64,000 nucleotides of DNA from Prorocentrum cordatum (Eukaryota > Sar > Dinophyceae > Prorocentrales > Prorocentraceae), in the NCBI GenBank assembly GCA_963575745.1, contig CAUYUJ010017898.1, positions 1 through 64,000 of the forward strand. Direction: 5' to 3'. Of the stretch, positions 52,521-60,340 are shown one piece after another. The notes under the pieces were generated by a model. That model did no database searches, was not told the origin of the DNA, and saw only the letters and a program-made list of their open reading frames with translations. Every line of letters starts with the position of its first letter. Positions within the stretch are counted from its first letter, which is position 1. The position numbers and the translations under genes are program-made.

Positions 52521-52913
52521 AGAACCTCTGTGATGAGATCGTTGGGGTGGGCGATCGGGTGCCCGAGGGAAAGAGCTCCCCCCGAGGCCTCCACGGCCGC
52601 GAGCTCGCGCCCGCTGCACGCCACCACCGAGACGAGCATGCTGGCCCGGGTGCCGAGATGCCAGATGTCAGACGATGTGAGCTGTTCGGCCCCGCGGCCG
52701 CCGCCGGTCCTCATATTCTCGGCCCCGTGGGGGCCGCTATCGGGCCCCGGGGCCATCAGAAGCGGGCCTGGGGCGGACAACTGCTCCCCGGGGGGGCAGC
52801 GGTCGGGACCCGGCCGCGCACCGAAAGAGCACGTCGTCGGATGCCTGCGGGCCCGGCCGAAGGCGGGGCGAGGGCAGCTCCGCTCGCGCAGCTCGGGCCA
52901 GAACCGCACCGCG

Positions 52914-52916
<3 letters not shown>
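52521..52916 (-). CDS. Conserved exon in block C', copy 2
   Basis: Same minus frame as 36066-36470: ELRERSCPRPAFGRARRHP through TSSDIWHLGTRASMLVSVV to LGHPIAHPNDLITEV. Five of seven base differences from copy 1 are silent. On the plus side it is cut off by the (AT)n and element 1, so any upstream exon of this gene copy has been separated from it by the insertions. Confidence 0.45.

Positions 52917-52960
<44 letters not shown>
52917..52960. repeat. (AT)22 microsatellite, left flank of element 1
   Basis: 22 perfect AT units directly beside the outer B repeat of element 1. Confidence 0.95.
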
Positions 52961-52962
<2 letters not shown>

Positions 52963-52963
<1 letters not shown>

Positions 52964-53230
52964 TCGTAGACAGCCAACTGCCGCCAAGTCTCACGCAGAG
53001 CGACAAGACACCCCACCACGCCAGGGACCCACAGAGACCTTCAGTCCCACAGGACCGGCGAGAGGGGGGAAAGGCGGAGCGGCGTGAGCCCATCCGAAAA
53101 AGAGACAAAGAACGGACCACCGAGAGTGCACTATTTTCTCCCACGGCACAAGCATGATCCTGGGGGGTCGCAGACCCCAAAGTTTATAGTGAGGCAGCTG
53201 GGCGTTTGCTGGCCAGCTGCCTTGTGCCCA
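52963..53230 (-). repeat. Split direct repeat B2 of element 1
   Basis: A 268-bp copy from ATCGTAGACAGCCAACTGCC to CAGCTGCCTTGTGCCCA, matching 53358-53625. It forms the outer 3' end of the element. Confidence 0.9.
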
Positions 53231-53295
53231 CTGTCATCGGCTCAGCAAGAAAGAGTTAAAGACAGACAGAAGAGGAAGGAGGAGAGGAGGAGGAG

Positions 53296-53355
53296 GAGCC
53301 AAAAACTTGAGGTGGGGCAGGCTACGATCGTGACAACGATAACATGGCACACCAT
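53296..53355 (-). repeat. Split direct repeat A2 of element 1
   Basis: 60 bp from GAGCCAAAAACTTGAGG to ATAACATGGCACACCAT, identical to 59791-59850. Two bases separate it from B1, so B1-A2 represents the circle junction. Confidence 0.9.
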
Positions 53356-53357
53356 CA

Positions 53358-53625
53358 ATCGTAGACAGCCAACTGCCGCCAAGTCTCACGCAGAGCGACA
53401 AGACACCCCACCACGCCAGGGACCCACAGAGACCTTCAGTCCCACAGGACCGGCGAGAGGGGGGAAAGGCGGAGCGGCGTGAGCCCATCCGAAAAAGAGA
53501 CAAAGAACGGACCACCGAGAGTGCACTATTTTCTCCCACGGCACAAGCATGATCCTGGGGGGTCGCAGACCCCAAAGTTTATAGTGAGGCAGCTGGGCGT
53601 TTGCTGGCCAGCTGCCTTGTGCCCA
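53358..53625 (-). repeat. Split direct repeat B1 of element 1
   Basis: 268-bp partner of B2. Its inner 47 bp overlap the end of the recombinase ORF. Confidence 0.9.
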
Positions 53626-54919
53626 TACTTCCAGAAACCTTCTTGGAGCGGTTCTCCGGAGGGCGGGTCGGGTTGGGGCTTTTAAAATATTCCAGGATAT
53701 CTTTGCTGAGCCGGGGACGCAACTGCTTAACACGATTCAACTGTGCTCGGGAGAGCAAGCTACGACTACGCAACATTCCCGCTGGCTTGGAGTATCGTTT
53801 GACGGAATTAGCAGACAGCCACCTACCTCTCAGTTGAATCGCACTCTCTGAAACCTTGAAATACCAGCTATCATGCGACGGCCCCGCATGCCGCCACGAG
53901 TGAGGAGACAGGGGGAGCGAGGCAGAGAAGTGATGTGTACGAAAGGCTCTGCACAGACTCTCCCACCGGCTCAGAGACAGGCGAAAGAGCGAGCCTGTCG
54001 GACGCCGGCGGCACAAATCTGCGAGCAGCGTGCTGATCCAGCCGCGGTCGTGGGCCCCGGCCACGGTGGAGGCATCGAACACCCTGTTCTTAGCTGGAAG
54101 CGCGCCAGTCGCCGGCGCCACGGTGACGATAGTGTCTGGGCGGCCCGCGGATGGCAAAGTGACGTCGTTCGCAGTCAAGGCCAACACCTCACTCGGCCTG
54201 AGGTAGCAGTCGAAGGCCACCCACGAGGCGGCCGCAGCCTCGGGGCCGTCACCAGGGCCGGTGCCGTCGCCGTAGAACCACTCGGCGGTCGCCAGCACGA
54301 GGAACTCGTCGCTGAGCGAGTCGCGGGGCCGCTCCGGCGCCGAGCGAAGAAAGCCAGCGAGAGCAGCCTTCGCCAAGGGAAAAGTGGAGTTGGCCCTCGG
54401 CGGCAGTCCCAGCACGTAGGCCGACCCGTAGATGGCGTAGCGCCCCGCCGACGGGTTGTCGCCGTTGAGGAAGAGGCTGTCCAGGTACTTGTCGAGCACG
54501 GTATCCCACTCGCCCGGCGTCGTGGGCCGCAGGCCGCGGTCGATCGCCCACTGCGCCAGCTCCGCGTGAGCCGCCGCGTAGGCCCGGGCGGTCTGGGGGC
54601 GCACCGACGCCCGTCGGCAGACCCCGTCGCCAGAGCCGTACGCCTCAGCGCGGTGGGCGGCGCGGCGCCGCCGCTCTCGCTGCCGCGCGGCGAGCCCGAC
54701 GATGAGCGGCGGCGTCTCTGGCCTCAGCGCGCCACGGCTTCCCGTCCCAGAAGCTGACTGCCCCCTCCCAGCCGAGCGGGCACAGCCGCGGGATTGACGG
54801 GAGGACCACTGGTCGAACTGACCTGATGTCTCTCCCCGTCGCGGCCGCCAGACGTCGTTCCCAGTCGATGGCGACCCGCGGCTCGCACGCGCCACGGAAG
54901 GCCTGGGGCGGGGCGGCAT
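53579..54919 (-). CDS. Tyrosine recombinase of element 1
   Basis: The frame is open past ATG 54919, which lies 275 bp inside the preceding ORF. The recombinase region starts around RPQTARAYAAAHAELAQWA (N-terminal core-binding part). The catalytic part has the first Arg in FDCYLRPSEVLAL (about 54205), HSWRHAG as the H-x-x-R box (about 53890), RGRW (about 53830) and the nucleophile Tyr in VKRYSKPAG (about 53795). All expected residues are present. It would integrate the circular cDNA. A basic tail ends at a stop in B1. It may be reached by its own ATG or by a +1 shift near the TGA at 54647. Confidence 0.88.
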   Translation of the reverse strand: MPPRPRPSVARASRGSPSTGNDVWRPRRGETSGQFDQWSSRQSRGCARSAGRGQSASGTGSRGALRPETPPLIVGLAARQRERRRRAAHRAEAYGSGDGVCRRASVRPQTARAYAAAHAELAQWAIDRGLRPTTPGEWDTVLDKYLDSLFLNGDNPSAGRYAIYGSAYVLGLPPRANSTFPLAKAALAGFLRSAPERPRDSLSDEFLVLATAEWFYGDGTGPGDGPEAAAASWVAFDCYLRPSEVLALTANDVTLPSAGRPDTIVTVAPATGALPAKNRVFDASTVAGAHDRGWISTLLADLCRRRPTGSLFRLSLSRWESLCRAFRTHHFSASLPLSPHSWRHAGPSHDSWYFKVSESAIQLRGRWLSANSVKRYSKPAGMLRSRSLLSRAQLNRVKQLRPRLSKDILEYFKSPNPTRPPENRSKKVSGSMGTRQLASKRPAASL

Positions 54920-57900
54920 CCCGCAGCAGACTCGCCAGAGCCCGCACCAGCTCAGGAGGGTAAGCCGCGGCGAACGCTGTCCTCCAGGCGGCCGGGCGCC
55001 CTGGTAGCTGTACCTTGCCCTGGAGTCGCACGTGAGGTGCGGCTGGGCAGGGGCAGTGTCTGTCCAGAGCATGGCTGCCGGGCAGGGTCGAGTAGATGAC
55101 GGTCGGCTTCTTCCAGGGCGCCCCGAAGGCGCACATGTCGAAGAGGCATCGTCGCGCCGCCAACCGGCGGAGCAGCCTCGCCACTCGGGGGACCTCGAAG
55201 ATCCTCGAGCGGGCAGGGTTCTCGAGAAGCACGTGGATGTTGTTCTTGAGGCAGAGCTGGAGGACGCGAACCGTGAAGAGCACGCACCGCCATGAGCTCG
55301 GCGTGGAGGTACCCGTCGATCTCGCTGGCGTCCAGGCGGTGCAAGGGGTCCCGAGCAGAACGCACCATACAAAGCCCTTGGCCAGCCAGCTGAGGACCTC
55401 GCTTGCCACGCGACGGTCCAGCACGTCATGATGAGGCCCCTGCGCCACGTCCACCGGCGTCGCCACGCGCAGCCCAGCCTCAGCAGCGGCGGCGGACGCG
55501 AGCATGCAGCCCGCGAACAGCTCCAGGAAAGCCGGCCTCCCGCTCGAGAGGTGGTCGCGCCCTGGCCCAGCGGGCGGCCTCCGAGCGGCGGCGGCCTGTC
55601 GCCGCTGCCGCCGAGTCGGACGGCCCGGCTCCGGCGGCGGCGGCTGCGGGCAGGCAGGGCGGCGCGGCGGGTCCACCTCCGTGGCAGCGCCGCCTGGCGC
55701 CCGCTCCCAGGCGGGACCGACGGCGGCCCCCAGCGGGAGTGCTTGGAGAGCCCTCCCGGCCAGCCGCTCTCCAGGTCGAAGCCATCCGTGATGCGCCAGC
55801 CTCGAGTCCGCGTCGGATGGGTTCCTGGCGGTCTCCACGTAGCGGCGATGCCAGATGATGCCAGTCGCCAGCTGACACGCGGCCGCGCGGCGGGTGAGCC
55901 CAAGGAGCTCGCGATCCCGCGCGCGGCCCCGATCAAAAGCCAGCGTCTCCGCGAGGTTGTCGCCGAACGAGACGAGGTGCTTCCCGTACGCGTCGATGCA
56001 CTCCGACTCGCGGGTGAGGCCCAGCAGCGCCGCCCGGGCCTCCTTGCAGTGGATGGCGGCCGCGCGCTTCCAGCGCCCCACCACGCGGCGCTGCCACCGA
56101 GCTGGGTCGGCGAAGGCGTCTGGGACGCGCGGCACGATGCCGACGCGCTCCACCTGCTGGCGCCCCCGAGGGTGCTGCCGCTCGTCGCCCGACCTGAGGA
56201 TGGCTGCCGAGTCATCGGGCGGCTGCAGCTCGCTGTCGACCCACGCGGAGAAGTCGCCGGCCTGCCCAGCGTCTCCAGCCAGGCCACCTCGCAGCTCCGC
56301 ACCCGAGGCGCTCGGCCCTGGGTCTTCGTCGATGAAGCGCCACCGCTCACGCCAGACGGCCACATCCCACAGCTGGTGCTTGTCGGCGGTGGTGACGTGC
56401 AGCGCGTAGCCCTCCGTGGACGCGTCGCTGCAGTAGGCCCGCTCCAGCATCGGGGAGGCGAGATCAAGGTGCACGAAGTGGACGAGGTCCCTGGCGATCC
56501 GCAGCTCGTCCAGGACGTCGCGAGGTAGCGCTCGGACCTCGTGGCCGCCAGTGCCCACAAAGCGGTAAGCGGCCCCCAGGATGGACAAAGCGCAGCGCCG
56601 CAGACTGAAGTGATGCACAAGATGACCCAGAAGGCACCGAACGTGGTTCGGAGAAAGCGCCCCGCGATGGCTCGCCTCGCCCAGGGCGTACCAGAGCCGC
56701 CAGCTGCGCCGGTGGCTGTGTCTGACCCACCGCCGCGCGCCGTCGAACAGTAAGCCGACTGCCTCGAAGCTCTGCGTCGCGTCGACCCGCTCATGCACCT
56801 GCAGACCCATGCGGACAAGCTCGTCCACCACCTCCGCGTGCAGCCGCACCACGGCGTCGCGGTCGCACCCGAGGACGTTCGCGTTGTCGACGTACGGGGC
56901 GCAGACGGCAACGCCAGGCCGCAGCCCCGGCGGCGGTTGGCGATCACCGACAACGACAGGCCCAAGCCCCAGGCGCTCCTGAGCTCGGCGGCAGGCCTCT
57001 GAGACGGCGCTGTGGCAGAAGTACAACGCCCAGCTCCAGCCCATTGGCAGGCCGCCGAAGCAGACCTCGAGCTCGTCGGACGGGTCCACCGCCACGCTCG
57101 CGTTGACCTCAGGGTCAAAGACCTCGGTGACGCCGACGTCTCCAGCCCGGCGGCAGACGCCCAGCCCGAAGAAGTGCGAAACCGTCGGCGCCAGGAACTG
57201 GTAAAACCCGTCCTGCAGGTCGATCGAAGCTCCCCACAGTTCGGGCTCATGCCCCGGCTCCTTCTCCATGAAGTGCGGGTCCAGGACGAGGCTGGACATG
57301 GCGGCGGTCGTGGCCAGGCGCGTGTACGGGGCCTTCCTGTGCAACACGTTAGCCGGCCGACAGTCCAGCACCATGCGCAGCATCCCCGTCTTCTTCGCCA
57401 CGAAGAAGATCCCGACGCGAGAGGCGACCCGACGCCGGTACGTGATGAGCCCCACGCTGTCCAGCTTTCCGACCAGGTCGTCGAGCATGTCGGGCGAGCG
57501 CCTGAGCCTCTCGTCCCAGTGAGGCCGAACAGGGTCAGGCCCCTCGGCGTCGGCGGGAAGCACGATCCGACGAGGGTCGTCCAGGAATGTCCGCGCGACG
57601 TCACCGACGAGCCCGGCGGCATCCTGCGGGCGGATGTTGCCCTTGGTGACAGCAAGGAGCTCGGGGCGGTACGGCGCCACGGCCAGCGGTGTGTCGCACT
57701 CGTAGAGGTCCTTCGTCTTGAGAATCTCGGATAGGGCCCCGTCGGGGCACAAGTCATGTTGGCGAGGCTGCGGGCCGGCGGCTTCTGCGGCGGTCGCCAG
57801 CCTCCTCCACACCTGCCGCTGCGGTCCCGAGAGCGGCTGGCGCGAAGTTGCGTGGTGAAGCGGCCCAGGCGTGGGCACGCCCCTGGCCCGAGCCCCCGCC

Positions 57901-58118
57901 AGAGCGTTGAGCGCCGCAGCCGCTTGGACTTGAAGACGCCGTGGCCCCGGCTCGGGAAGCAGAAGACCGTCAGCGCGCGACGGCGCCGCACTAGATGAAT
58001 TGGCAACCTCAGGAAGATCCAGAGGGAAAAGAGCACGGGAACGAGGGGCCGCCATCCCACACGAGCAGGTCCGCGGCCGTCGCAATCGAGGAGGACCTCC
58101 TCGTTCACGACTTCCCAT
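54645..58118 (-). CDS. RT-RNase H-methyltransferase polyprotein of element 1
   Basis: 1157 codons from ATG 58118, which lies 14 bp before the end of the gag-like ORF. RT (about 225-470): MVLDCRPANV, motif A SIDLQDGF (298-305), motif B GLPMGWSWA (356-364), motif C YVDN (409-412, as in DIRS-type RTs instead of YxDD). RNase H: SDAS (564-567), E693, D720 and DAD (769-771). Methyltransferase-like domain (about 862-1100): FLELFAG (864-870, SAM-binding motif I), GTPC (923-926, Pro-Cys as in C5-cytosine enzymes), LLENP (964-968) and AFGAPWKKPT. A Pro/Arg-rich linker lies between RNase H and the methyltransferase. The C-terminal end overlaps the recombinase frame. Confidence 0.88.
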   Translation of the reverse strand: MGSRERGGPPRLRRPRTCSCGMAAPRSRALFPLDLPEVANSSSAAPSRADGLLLPEPGPRRLQVQAAAALNALAGARARGVPTPGPLHHATSRQPLSGPQRQVWRRLATAAEAAGPQPRQHDLCPDGALSEILKTKDLYECDTPLAVAPYRPELLAVTKGNIRPQDAAGLVGDVARTFLDDPRRIVLPADAEGPDPVRPHWDERLRRSPDMLDDLVGKLDSVGLITYRRRVASRVGIFFVAKKTGMLRMVLDCRPANVLHRKAPYTRLATTAAMSSLVLDPHFMEKEPGHEPELWGASIDLQDGFYQFLAPTVSHFFGLGVCRRAGDVGVTEVFDPEVNASVAVDPSDELEVCFGGLPMGWSWALYFCHSAVSEACRRAQERLGLGPVVVGDRQPPPGLRPGVAVCAPYVDNANVLGCDRDAVVRLHAEVVDELVRMGLQVHERVDATQSFEAVGLLFDGARRWVRHSHRRSWRLWYALGEASHRGALSPNHVRCLLGHLVHHFSLRRCALSILGAAYRFVGTGGHEVRALPRDVLDELRIARDLVHFVHLDLASPMLERAYCSDASTEGYALHVTTADKHQLWDVAVWRERWRFIDEDPGPSASGAELRGGLAGDAGQAGDFSAWVDSELQPPDDSAAILRSGDERQHPRGRQQVERVGIVPRVPDAFADPARWQRRVVGRWKRAAAIHCKEARAALLGLTRESECIDAYGKHLVSFGDNLAETLAFDRGRARDRELLGLTRRAAACQLATGIIWHRRYVETARNPSDADSRLAHHGWLRPGERLAGRALQALPLGAAVGPAWERAPGGAATEVDPPRRPACPQPPPPEPGRPTRRQRRQAAAARRPPAGPGRDHLSSGRPAFLELFAGCMLASAAAAEAGLRVATPVDVAQGPHHDVLDRRVASEVLSWLAKGFVWCVLLGTPCTAWTPARSTGTSTPSSWRCVLFTVRVLQLCLKNNIHVLLENPARSRIFEVPRVARLLRRLAARRCLFDMCAFGAPWKKPTVIYSTLPGSHALDRHCPCPAAPHVRLQGKVQLPGRPAAWRTAFAAAYPPELVRALASLLRDAAPPQAFRGACEPRVAIDWERRLAAATGRDIRSVRPVVLPSIPRLCPLGWEGAVSFWDGKPWRAEARDAAAHRRARRAAARAAAPRRPPR

Positions 58119-59238
58119 CCTTCTTGCGCCTGTCCGACTCCTCCGCGAACAAACGCTGCTGCTTGAGTGTGAACGCCTCCGACTTCTGCTCCTCCGCGAT
58201 GAACTTGGCGAAGTCGCCCGTGACCGCGGCCGTCCCCGAGTCGAGGGTGGACGCGATCATCATCTCGAGCCCCCTGAAGTCCGGGCTCTTGGGCGACCTC
58301 CTCGTCGCCCGCTCGATGTACATCACCCTCCTGGCGAGCATCTCCATACCCGCCAGGCGATAGACCTCCAGCTGGTCGAAGCACAACGTATGATGGAAGA
58401 TGCTCAGGAGCGAGGCGTGGTGATGAGCCACGGCCGTGTCCGGCCCCACGCCCGAGTCCCGCACCCACTTGTCGTGGTAGGTGGCGACGGTCTCGCCCGA
58501 CGAGCGGATGATCGAGACCAGCTCGACCGCCGCGCTCGGCCCACGGAACGGCCAGTCGCTGTCCAAGCCGCTGCTGGAGCCTGCGCCGGCGGCGATCTCC
58601 TGCGTCCTCTTCTGGAGCCCAGCCATCGCGTCGCGGAACTCGATGTACCGATGATCGCGGCCGTCTCGGGTGATCGCCATCACGCGTGGGTCTCTGCCAG
58701 CCCCGGACCTCTTCTCCTCCTTCCAGTCCTCCAGGTCGGCAGGGGCCACACGCTCCAGTGCTGTCCACCGGCCCTCGACAAGACCCAGCGCCGTCGACCC
58801 CCGCTGCACGAACCGGGCTGGGTTGCTGGTCACCGCGGCGTCGACCTGCTCCCCGAACTCCTCGGCTCCCGTGTCCGAGACCACCCAGACAGCGGCGCCG
58901 CGGCTTGGTGCCGTGGCCGCGCCACCGATGAGCACCGCCAGCGCCTCCCCCTGCTGCTGGAGGGAAAGGAGCTGGTCCTCGCTGAGGTCCCCGAACATGT
59001 AGATGTTCCCCCGCACACGCTGAGGCACCTGACATCCTCGAGGTAGTGGGACCACCCTGTGGTTGGCCAGGTCCAGCACCTCGACGTTGTAGTCCGGGGT
59101 CGAGACGACCCACTTGGTGCCATCGCCCACGCGGTTCAGCAACAAGCGGTGGTGCCACCGAAAGTGGTCGTCGTCTGGGAAGTCGATCGCCACCTGTGGG
59201 TTCCCCACGTCCAAGGCCATCTCCCGTGCCGCTGCCAT
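58105..59238 (-). CDS. Gag-like protein of element 1
   Basis: 377 aa. ATG at 59238 overlaps the TGA of ORF0 (TGATG), and the stop overlaps the next ATG by 14 bp. Composition is well mixed: MAAAREMALDVGNPQVAID, then FRWHHRLLLNRVGDGTKWVV, GTAAVTGDFAKFIAEEQKSE and a Lys-rich end EESDRRKKDGKS. No zinc knuckle is seen. Its place before RT and its helical, charged composition suggest the particle or RNA-binding protein of the element. There is no direct motif proof. Confidence 0.7.
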   Translation of the reverse strand: MAAAREMALDVGNPQVAIDFPDDDHFRWHHRLLLNRVGDGTKWVVSTPDYNVEVLDLANHRVVPLPRGCQVPQRVRGNIYMFGDLSEDQLLSLQQQGEALAVLIGGAATAPSRGAAVWVVSDTGAEEFGEQVDAAVTSNPARFVQRGSTALGLVEGRWTALERVAPADLEDWKEEKRSGAGRDPRVMAITRDGRDHRYIEFRDAMAGLQKRTQEIAAGAGSSSGLDSDWPFRGPSAAVELVSIIRSSGETVATYHDKWVRDSGVGPDTAVAHHHASLLSIFHHTLCFDQLEVYRLAGMEMLARRVMYIERATRRSPKSPDFRGLEMMIASTLDSGTAAVTGDFAKFIAEEQKSEAFTLKQQRLFAEESDRRKKDGKS

Positions 59239-59771
59239 CACTTCCGACTAGCCCTCGGCCGCCAGACGTCCCCCTCGTTGGGTGTCTCGACGCCAGATGG
59301 TCCCGATCCAGGGCTGGAAAGGCTAGGAGCGCCAAGAGCCAGTACGCCAGGCAGCGGAGCCGCGCCACTCGCTGGCGCTGGCAGCGACCAGGTGGCGGAG
59401 ACTCCTCCAGGAAGGCCGACGCTCGCGCCGCCCTCCGCCGCGGCCGCGAAGCGGCCGTTGCCCCACCAGGAGCAAGCGCGGGCCGCCCACGCCAGGAGCG
59501 CCGCGCCTGCAAGGGATAGCCCGCTCAGCGTCCAGAAGCCCAGCCCGGCGCCGGGCGCCGCTGGGCAGGCCGGGCAGGCCGGCACGATCACCTCCGGACA
59601 GGCGGCCGGAGGGCAGACCGCTGCCGGGCAGACCGGCGGCGGACAGTGGTCAAGCTCGTGCCCGACCACGCAAGGCGCCGCCTCCGGCGCCTGGGGGTAG
59701 CCAGCGAGGCCACCGAGCAGCGAGCCCGCGAATCCAGCAATCGCGGCGAGAGCAGGGTCGGTGGCGCGCAT
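59238..59771 (-). CDS. ORF0: cysteine-rich single-pass membrane protein
   Basis: 177 aa from ATG 59771 to TGA 59238. Residues 8-25 are small and hydrophobic (LAAIAGFAGSLLGGLAG). Residues 34-69 hold Cys-Pro repeats (HCPPPVCPAAVCPPAACPE, then VPACPACP). Residues 77-99 form a probable membrane helix (LGFWTLSGLSLAGAALLAW), followed by an aromatic/basic ARACSWWGNGR border and a Gly/Ser/Pro tail. The TGATG overlap with the gag-like ORF indicates translational coupling. The family is unknown. Roles in membrane targeting of particles or an envelope-like function are only possibilities. Confidence 0.65.
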   Translation of the reverse strand: MRATDPALAAIAGFAGSLLGGLAGYPQAPEAAPCVVGHELDHCPPPVCPAAVCPPAACPEVIVPACPACPAAPGAGLGFWTLSGLSLAGAALLAWAARACSWWGNGRFAAAAEGGASVGLPGGVSATWSLPAPASGAAPLPGVLALGAPSLSSPGSGPSGVETPNEGDVWRPRASRK

Positions 59772-59790
59772 CACACTCGGCTCAATCACT

Positions 59791-59848
59791 GAGCCAAAAA
59801 CTTGAGGTGGGGCAGGCTACGATCGTGACAACGATAACATGGCACACC

Positions 59849-59850
<2 letters not shown>
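59791..59850 (-). repeat. Split direct repeat A1 of element 1 (5' end)
   Basis: 60 bp identical to 53296-53355. On the element strand it starts ATGGTGTGCCATGTTATCG beside the (TA)n and ends TTTTTGGCTC. Confidence 0.9.

Positions 59851-59893
<43 letters not shown>
59849..59893. repeat. (AT)n between elements 1 and 2
   Basis: About 45 bp of AT repeats with one slip (ATAATAT). It touches A1 of element 1 on one side and B2 of element 2 on the other. Confidence 0.95.
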
Positions 59894-60029
59894 GTTCCTC
59901 CGAGGAGCTCTTTTTCCACGGTGGCCAGACCAAAGGTTTGATCTGTGTGCTTACTGGTGCCCAGAGCTCTAGGCGAGAGGATGCAATCAGGCGCCAGTCC
60001 TCGAGACCGACGGCAGTCAGCACAACACC
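59893..60029 (-). repeat. Split direct repeat B2 of element 2
   Basis: 137 bp from TGTTCCTCCGAGGAGCTC to AGTCAGCACAACACC, adjoining the (AT)n. Confidence 0.9.
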
Positions 60030-60160
60030 TCGCGTAGATTTTGCTCCGCGGGTGGGCTCGGGGGGGAGCTTGAGCACAATCGGTAGCGGGCGTGCTGCGA
60101 CGCGCGGCCCCCTGTCCTCAAGGCACTCTCAGAAAAGATTCACATGCACGCATTGCCATC

Positions 60161-60297
60161 TGTTCCTCCGAGGAGCTCTTTTTCCACGGTGGCCAGACCA
60201 AAGGTTTGATCTGTGTGCTTACTGGTGCCCAGAGCTCTAGGCGAGAGGATGCAATCAGGCGCCAGTCCTCGAGACCGACGGCAGTCAGCACAACACC
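60161..60297 (-). repeat. Split direct repeat B1 of element 2
   Basis: 137-bp identical partner of 59893-60029. The 131 bp between them (60030-60160) should be the A2 repeat, and its A1 partner is predicted beyond the right window edge. Confidence 0.85.
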
Positions 60298-60340
60298 ACA
60301 AAATCGGAGAACTCCGAAACCATATGTCTGGAGCCTCGAC

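Larger units (their letters stand above)
52963..59850 (-). mobile_element. Tyrosine-recombinase (DIRS-order) retrotransposon, element 1
   Basis: On the minus strand the order is A1 (59850-59791), ORF0, gag-like ORF, RT-RNase H-methyltransferase ORF, tyrosine recombinase ORF, B1 (53625-53358), A2 (53355-53296), a 65-bp spacer and B2 (53230-52963). A1-ORFs-B1-A2-B2 is the split-direct-repeat layout known from PAT/Ngaro-type elements of the DIRS order. The A pair (60 bp) and the B pair (268 bp) look identical by eye, so insertion is recent. All ORFs are open. (AT)n flanks both ends and there is no target duplication beyond AT, as expected for recombinase-mediated integration of a circular intermediate. 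Confidence 0.88.

Noticed and set aside
51728-52987. A 419-codon minus frame and a 400-codon plus frame
   Set aside because: Most of both are GGA-repeat translation. Only the 52521-52916 part has exon-like content.
52963-53625. LTRs of an LTR retrotransposon
   Set aside because: The two 268-bp copies are close together at one end, and a different 60-bp repeat is split between the ends. With a tyrosine recombinase and no integrase, split direct repeats fit better.
53579-59512. A single 1977-codon protein across element 1
   Set aside because: Only the last part (recombinase) is protein-like in this frame. The rest is a GC-rich shadow of the gag and RT frames.
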